Source: a virus
Length of the DNA: 64,000 nt
Virus record (IMG/VR): IMGVR_UViG_3300033148_008025
Span: 57,455-121,454 of that record
Direction: 5' to 3' (one strand)
Shown here in pieces: positions 60,958-64,000 of the stretch. The first letter of the stretch is position 1, and each line of letters opens with the position of its first letter. The translations under genes were made by a program, and so were the position numbers. Under the pieces are notes generated by a model. That model had not been told where the DNA came from and made no database searches. It saw only the letters and a program-made list of their open reading frames with translations.

Positions 60958-60968
60958 GCTGTAAGGTC
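60943..60968 (+). terminator. Stop-codon-spanning hairpin
   Basis: GACCTTACGGC (60943-60953), loop CTAG, GCTGTAAGGTC (60958-60968): an 11-bp stem with one G-T wobble that contains the stop codon of the scaffold-like gene. No T-run follows, so it may be an attenuator, RNA stabiliser or processing site rather than a terminator. Confidence 0.5.
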
Positions 60969-61004
60969 TCTCATTCATCGCAAACCCCCAAAAGGAGAAC
61001 TGAC

Positions 61005-61424
61005 ATGGATTCACTGAAATCTGTATACAACGCCATCACAGAGCAAGACTTCGAGAAAGCTGCTCAGGCTGAGGTTGTTGAGCATTACGGCCAATCATTC
61101 GCAGAGGCCGACCCCGAAATGCTCAAGCAAGCTGCTGACTACGACTACATCGGACGCATTGTTGCCCACAATGTTTTCTCCGATCTCATCAAAGAAGCAA
61201 TGGATGAGGCTATGCCTGATGCTTCCGAAGACGAGAAGAAGAAGGAAGCCGATAAAGTCATCGCAAAAGCAAAGGGCGAAGCCCCTGCTGAAGATGAAAA
61301 AAAGGACAAGAAGGACGAAAAAGAGGAGGAGTCTGAGAAGACTGCTGCTTATCGTCAAGCCGTCCTTGAGCGAATGTACTCAGATCCTGGGTATGTTCAG
61401 GCGCTCATCGCCAAGCATTACTAG
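61005..61424 (+). CDS. Scaffold-like protein with tandem assembly motifs, 139 aa
   Basis: AAAGGAGAA precedes the ATG. Two-part module: MDSLKSVYNAITEQDFEKAA at the start, then YDYIGRIVAHNVFSDLIKEA (about 46-65). A strongly acidic and lysine-rich tail follows (EDEKKDKKDEKEEE, about 97-112), typical of scaffolds. Third paralog of the module with 57357 and 60238. Confidence 0.6.
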   Translation: MDSLKSVYNAITEQDFEKAAQAEVVEHYGQSFAEADPEMLKQAADYDYIGRIVAHNVFSDLIKEAMDEAMPDASEDEKKKEADKVIAKAKGEAPAEDEKKDKKDEKEEESEKTAAYRQAVLERMYSDPGYVQALIAKHY

Positions 61425-61447
61425 AAGTCACTTCTCACCTCGAGGTT

Positions 61448-61888
61448 ATGATGGGTTATTCTCTTGATGAGCTTCTTGATGCCACCGGCATTAACGAGCT
61501 CGACGGATCACAACTGCGAAAAACCGCTGCTTCCAGTGAGCAGTGTGATTTTTCAAAACTTGCCGAACGCTGCCGGGAGGCAGCTGATGCAACTCCTTCT
61601 GAAGTTGAGCAATCAGACCACAGGGAGCTTGTTGAAAAAACTGCAGCCATTGCCGTCATCGAGAAAACCCTCTCAGAGATTGGCTCTATTGTGGGTGCTC
61701 CACTCCAGAAGACTGCTGCCGCCAGAAAAACAGGTTTTGGCCGGGCAGCGTTCATCAAATCGGCGCTTGAAGCTGGGCACGACCCGGAGAACATTGCAAA
61801 GTTCCTAGAGAAGAAAAAAAAGGACGAGGAAGAGGAGGAAGAAGAAAAGGCTTCTAAGAAGAAGACTTCCTCCTCGATCGTTTCCTAG
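61448..61888 (+). CDS. Head-module protein with KxA repeats and acidic tail, 146 aa
   Basis: Begins MMGYSLDELLDATGINELDG (a second ATG follows). Repeated KTA-type elements occur (LRKTAASS, VEKTAAIA, LQKTAAAR, FIKSALEAG). The C-terminus is Lys/Glu-rich (KKKKDEEEEEEEKASKKK). A scaffold or head-completion role is inferred from the context. It ends just before a T-rich stretch. Confidence 0.55.
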   Translation: MMGYSLDELLDATGINELDGSQLRKTAASSEQCDFSKLAERCREAADATPSEVEQSDHRELVEKTAAIAVIEKTLSEIGSIVGAPLQKTAAARKTGFGRAAFIKSALEAGHDPENIAKFLEKKKKDEEEEEEEKASKKKTSSSIVS

Positions 61889-61889
61889 C

Positions 61890-61918
61890 TTTTCTGGGAA
61901 AGTTTTATTTTTTTTGAC
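61890..61918 (+). terminator. Possible weak intrinsic terminator
   Basis: A short CTTT...AAAG stem (about 4 bp) is followed by TTTTATTTTTTTT (61906-61918) right after the stop at 61888. The stem is short, so termination is uncertain, but a promoter-like sequence follows at once. Confidence 0.35.
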
Positions 61919-61924
61919 GCCAAG

Positions 61925-61952
61925 TTGACGTTATGCCGGCCAAGCGTACGAT
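61925..61952 (+). promoter_or_regulatory. Candidate sigma-70-type promoter before the capsid operon
   Basis: TTGACG (61925-61930), 16-base spacer, TACGAT (61947-61952), 14 bp before the ATG at 61967. The spacer includes TTATGCC, part of the CCTTATGCC box. Together with the T-run upstream this would separate the capsid operon from the scaffold operon. Confidence 0.45.
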
Positions 61953-61966
61953 GGGACAAAGACAAC

Positions 61967-62284
61967 ATGTCTAACAAAACCACAAAAAGTGCAAGCCAAC
62001 ACGGTGAGCTTTTAAAGGAAGCCGCTGCTGCACTCGATGTTGCGCAAAAACGTGACGATGCCGTCAAGCTCGCATTCGAGATGGTCGAACGCGGAAAAAT
62101 CCCAACATTCCAAGACCACAGTCAGTTCATGGATAAAGTTGCAGAACTGATGTCCAAAGACCTGAGAGTGGTTGAAGAAGCCCTTGAAATGGATTCCTCC
62201 ATGGCCGATTTTGGCAAGGTTGCGTCCGAAGGTGGGACTCCCACCGATGCCCATTCGACCTTCTTTCACAATTTGGCCGACTAA
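61967..62284 (+). CDS. Small head protein, 105 aa
   Basis: Start: ATG 61967; an upstream TTG at 61925 is the promoter-like TTGACG and not a likely start. Helical (EAAAALDVAQKRDDAVKLAF, DKVAELMSKDLRVVEEALEM), with a SSMADFGKVASEGG element near residue 86 that resembles the shared head motif. Located directly before the decoration protein. Confidence 0.55.
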   Translation: MSNKTTKSASQHGELLKEAAAALDVAQKRDDAVKLAFEMVERGKIPTFQDHSQFMDKVAELMSKDLRVVEEALEMDSSMADFGKVASEGGTPTDAHSTFFHNLAD

Positions 62285-62306
62285 CCGTTCTTGAAGGAGA
62301 ACAAAT

Positions 62307-62819
62307 ATGACATTCCCAGTACCCAAAGATGTTCGCGGAACCCGCAATTTCGAAATTATTCTCGGAACAGACGAAATGCTCCGCCAGTCCAAGGGCCTCT
62401 CCGATGAGGCTGCAGACGTTGACCAAGGTGAGTGGATGAAACCATTTGCCAGTGATGGCACCAAAGTCGCAAAAATCGTTGTTGCAGACGACATTGATGC
62501 TCCAGCCCTTGGCGCAAAAGCTTCGTGGACCGCATATCGCCAAAACGACCTAAGTAATGGACAAACCGATGCCCTTGCAACAAAGTCTTGCGATGTCCTA
62601 TCTGGTAACTACCAGGCAAAGACAAAGCTCTACAATACTGGCTCAGGCGTCCTGGACCCAGGCAATTTGCTTGTAGCAGTATTTGACGCAACCCTCGACG
62701 GCGGACACCTCGACGCTGTCAACCCAGCCACCGCAACCGTTCGCCAGCTTCAAGCCGTAGTTGGACGCATCATCGATGTTGCCAATGGTCAACTCCACTA
62801 CGAGGCCCCTGGACTCTAG
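62307..62819 (+). CDS. Capsid decoration/stabilisation-like protein, 170 aa
   Basis: GAAGGAGAA precedes the ATG. Beta-rich body (VAKIVVADDIDAPALGAKAS, YQAKTKLYNTGSGVLDPGNL, VVGRIIDVANGQLHYEAPGL) of a type found directly upstream of capsid genes. A head-stabilising trimer is the likely role. No exact family name is claimed. Confidence 0.6.
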   Translation: MTFPVPKDVRGTRNFEIILGTDEMLRQSKGLSDEAADVDQGEWMKPFASDGTKVAKIVVADDIDAPALGAKASWTAYRQNDLSNGQTDALATKSCDVLSGNYQAKTKLYNTGSGVLDPGNLLVAVFDATLDGGHLDAVNPATATVRQLQAVVGRIIDVANGQLHYEAPGL

Positions 62820-62866
62820 CCTCTAGCTAGAATTCACCCAGCCAAGCCCTTCACAGGAGAAAAGAC

Positions 62867-63760
62867 ATGGAACAAATCGACGCAGGTACCTTCAACAATC
62901 TCTTCATCACAAAGCTCGACACGGCCGATGGCCTCGAGAAAGCTGCCCAAGCCGGCGGTGCTTTCGTTCGCGAGCGTTTGCGAGAAGTCTCATTTGCTCG
63001 CAGCATCGTGCCCCCCGAGTATCTCACCAAGGCCGACTGCCAGCGCTCTGTCAATCATGACACGCTGGTCAAAATCGTGGACATCGAGCCGCAGTCCAGT
63101 GCTGCTGCTGTCAACTTCCGCGGAAAAGCCTACGAGCGATACATCGAGGGTGATCGCTACGAGATCCCATTCTTCAAGATTGAATCAGAGAAGTTCAAGA
63201 AGAATGAGGCTGAGCTCTTGGCCTACGACTTCCCCGTCACCAAGGTGATTGAGGAGAACTCGGTCAAGGACATCCAGAAGATCGAGGACGGAAAGTTCAT
63301 CGAGTTCACGGACGCAGTCATCGCTGCCAACGGCAAAGACATTGCCCCTGCTGCTGCAGGTCCAGCAACGTCTGAGAATCTTGTGAGGCTATTCAAGGCT
63401 CTTGATACTGACGAACTTGCCGTCGGTACCATCTTGATGCACAAGTCCGACTGGGACGACTTCATGACCCAGGACGGTGCCGTCATCGGTTCACCACTGG
63501 CTTCGGAAATCCTGGTCAACGGCTACAAGTACAACACCATTCTTGGTCACAAACTTGTCGTCACCATCAAGTCGTCCATTGTTCCCCCAGGAACGATGTA
63601 TGTCTTCACGGACCCCAAGTATCTCGGAAACTTCTACATCCTCAACGATACGAAGTTCTACATCGAGAAGCGCGGCGACATGGTCAGCTGGCAGACTTGG
63701 GAGTACATCGGAATGGGATACGGAAACCTCCGTGCCTGCGCCAAGATGACTCTTACCTAG
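62867..63760 (+). CDS. Major capsid protein, HK97-fold type, 297 aa
   Basis: AGGAGA precedes the ATG. The order of elements fits a HK97-fold capsid protein of large phages: an N-terminal helix (GTFNNLFITKLDTADGLEKA), the SIVPPEYLTKADCQRSVNHD block, an E-loop-like YIEGDRYEIPFFKIESEKFK, spine helix NSVKDIQKIEDGKFIEF, then SLASEILVNGY-type and DPKYLGNFYILNDTK segments in the A domain. The N-terminus has EKAAQAGG, a possible processing site. It forms the icosahedral shell around the scaffold. Confidence 0.85.
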   Translation: MEQIDAGTFNNLFITKLDTADGLEKAAQAGGAFVRERLREVSFARSIVPPEYLTKADCQRSVNHDTLVKIVDIEPQSSAAAVNFRGKAYERYIEGDRYEIPFFKIESEKFKKNEAELLAYDFPVTKVIEENSVKDIQKIEDGKFIEFTDAVIAANGKDIAPAAAGPATSENLVRLFKALDTDELAVGTILMHKSDWDDFMTQDGAVIGSPLASEILVNGYKYNTILGHKLVVTIKSSIVPPGTMYVFTDPKYLGNFYILNDTKFYIEKRGDMVSWQTWEYIGMGYGNLRACAKMTLT

Positions 63761-63763
63761 TCA

Positions 63764-63811
63764 CAGGCTAGGCCTTGACCTAGACTCGACCTAGGGCGTA
63801 CCGTTTCACTC
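63764..63811 (+). promoter_or_regulatory. Intergenic element after the capsid gene
   Basis: CTAGG-CCTTGA-CCTAG inverted repeat (63768-63783) overlaps TTGACC (63775-63780), which is followed after 17 bases by GTACCG (63798-63803). The direct repeat GACCTAG...GACCTAG lies within. It resembles the TTGACC/[A]TACC boxes at 22050 and 52131, so it may be a promoter for the last gene or a processing hairpin. Confidence 0.35.
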
Positions 63812-64000
63812 ATGAAATATAGAGCCACAAATACTTCCCCGTCCTGCAAAAAAGGCGCTCACGCCATCTTCTTTACGGAGGTGGGGAAGTTGTTAAAGCC
63901 CGGTGAGGTCCTCCTTGCCAATAAGCTTGATCCGGACAAGTTTCAAAAAGCTGAACTCGGTATCCTGAAAATCGAAGAAGGTGCATTTGTCAAAGTAGAA
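63812..64000 (+). CDS. Start of a small gene after the capsid gene (3' truncated)
   Basis: ATG at 63812, open through the last base of the window (63 codons seen). The protein begins MKYRATNTSPSCKKGAHAIF and continues in a mix of polar and hydrophobic residues without a motif. Position directly downstream of the capsid gene suggests a head-completion protein, but the 3' end is missing. Confidence 0.5.
   Translation, partial: MKYRATNTSPSCKKGAHAIFFTEVGKLLKPGEVLLANKLDPDKFQKAELGILKIEEGAFVKVE

Noticed and set aside
63764-63811. Hairpin after the capsid gene as intrinsic terminator
   Set aside because: The stem is only 5 bp and no T-run follows; kept only as a possible regulatory element.
1-64000. 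tRNA genes, CRISPR arrays, integrase/attachment sites and insertion sequences
   Set aside because: None were seen on reading both strands; the few gaps between genes are too short or lack the needed structure.

Overview
The window is a contiguous stretch of the late (virion and lysis) region of a large contractile-tailed bacteriophage (Caudoviricetes, myovirus morphology). It carries a HK97-type major capsid protein, an S78-like prohead protease, a portal protein, a large terminase, a gp25-like wedge protein, a baseplate-J protein, a hub protein and a spike. No integrase, tRNA, CRISPR array, insertion sequence or host gene is visible. Genes are packed with 0-40 bp gaps or ATGA/TAATG-type overlaps, and there is no gene-free stretch of 300 bp. 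A signal-peptide protein and coiled-coil membrane proteins suggest a diderm (Gram-negative-type) host, but the host cannot be named.

Layout: (1) 1-20.5 kb, plus strand: end of an upstream tail gene, tail and baseplate genes (hub, gp25, J) and a fibre set ending in a 1298-aa beta-helix fibre. A sigma-70-family factor sits inside this block, translationally coupled to the hub gene. (2) 20.5-22 kb: three small membrane proteins between two paralogous carboxypeptidase-regulatory-like domains, a bidirectional terminator and one minus-strand gene. (3) 22.1-29.5 kb: conserved virion proteins, the portal (with a zinc ribbon) and membrane proteins that look like lysis genes. (4) 30.1-36.3 kb: a 2073-aa RNA polymerase in which complete beta and beta' subunits are fused in one chain. 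(5) 36.7-38.1 kb, minus strand: SSB and two small genes. (6) 38.2-50.4 kb: spike, virion proteins, large terminase and beta-rich structural proteins. (7) 50.4-52.1 kb: three minus-strand genes. (8) 52.2-64 kb: head module with many small proteins carrying a shared FADELTK-type motif, two HExxH metallopeptidase-like proteins, protease, scaffold-like proteins, decoration protein, major capsid protein and a partial last gene.

The most interesting content is a self-contained transcription system inside the structural region: a fused beta-beta' polymerase with an intact catalytic core, a lost N-terminal beta' zinc ribbon and an altered rifampicin pocket, together with a phage sigma factor that has recognisable regions 2, 3 and 4. 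Placement among virion genes fits either late-gene transcription or packaging in the particle for injection. The second notable feature is a short amphipathic motif (consensus GFADELTKxA) shared by at least eight otherwise unrelated proteins, most of them in the head module; it could be a capsid-targeting or protease-processing signal. Divergent intergenic regions share short boxes (CCTTATGCC and [A/G]TACCTT-like) that could be promoters for this polymerase.
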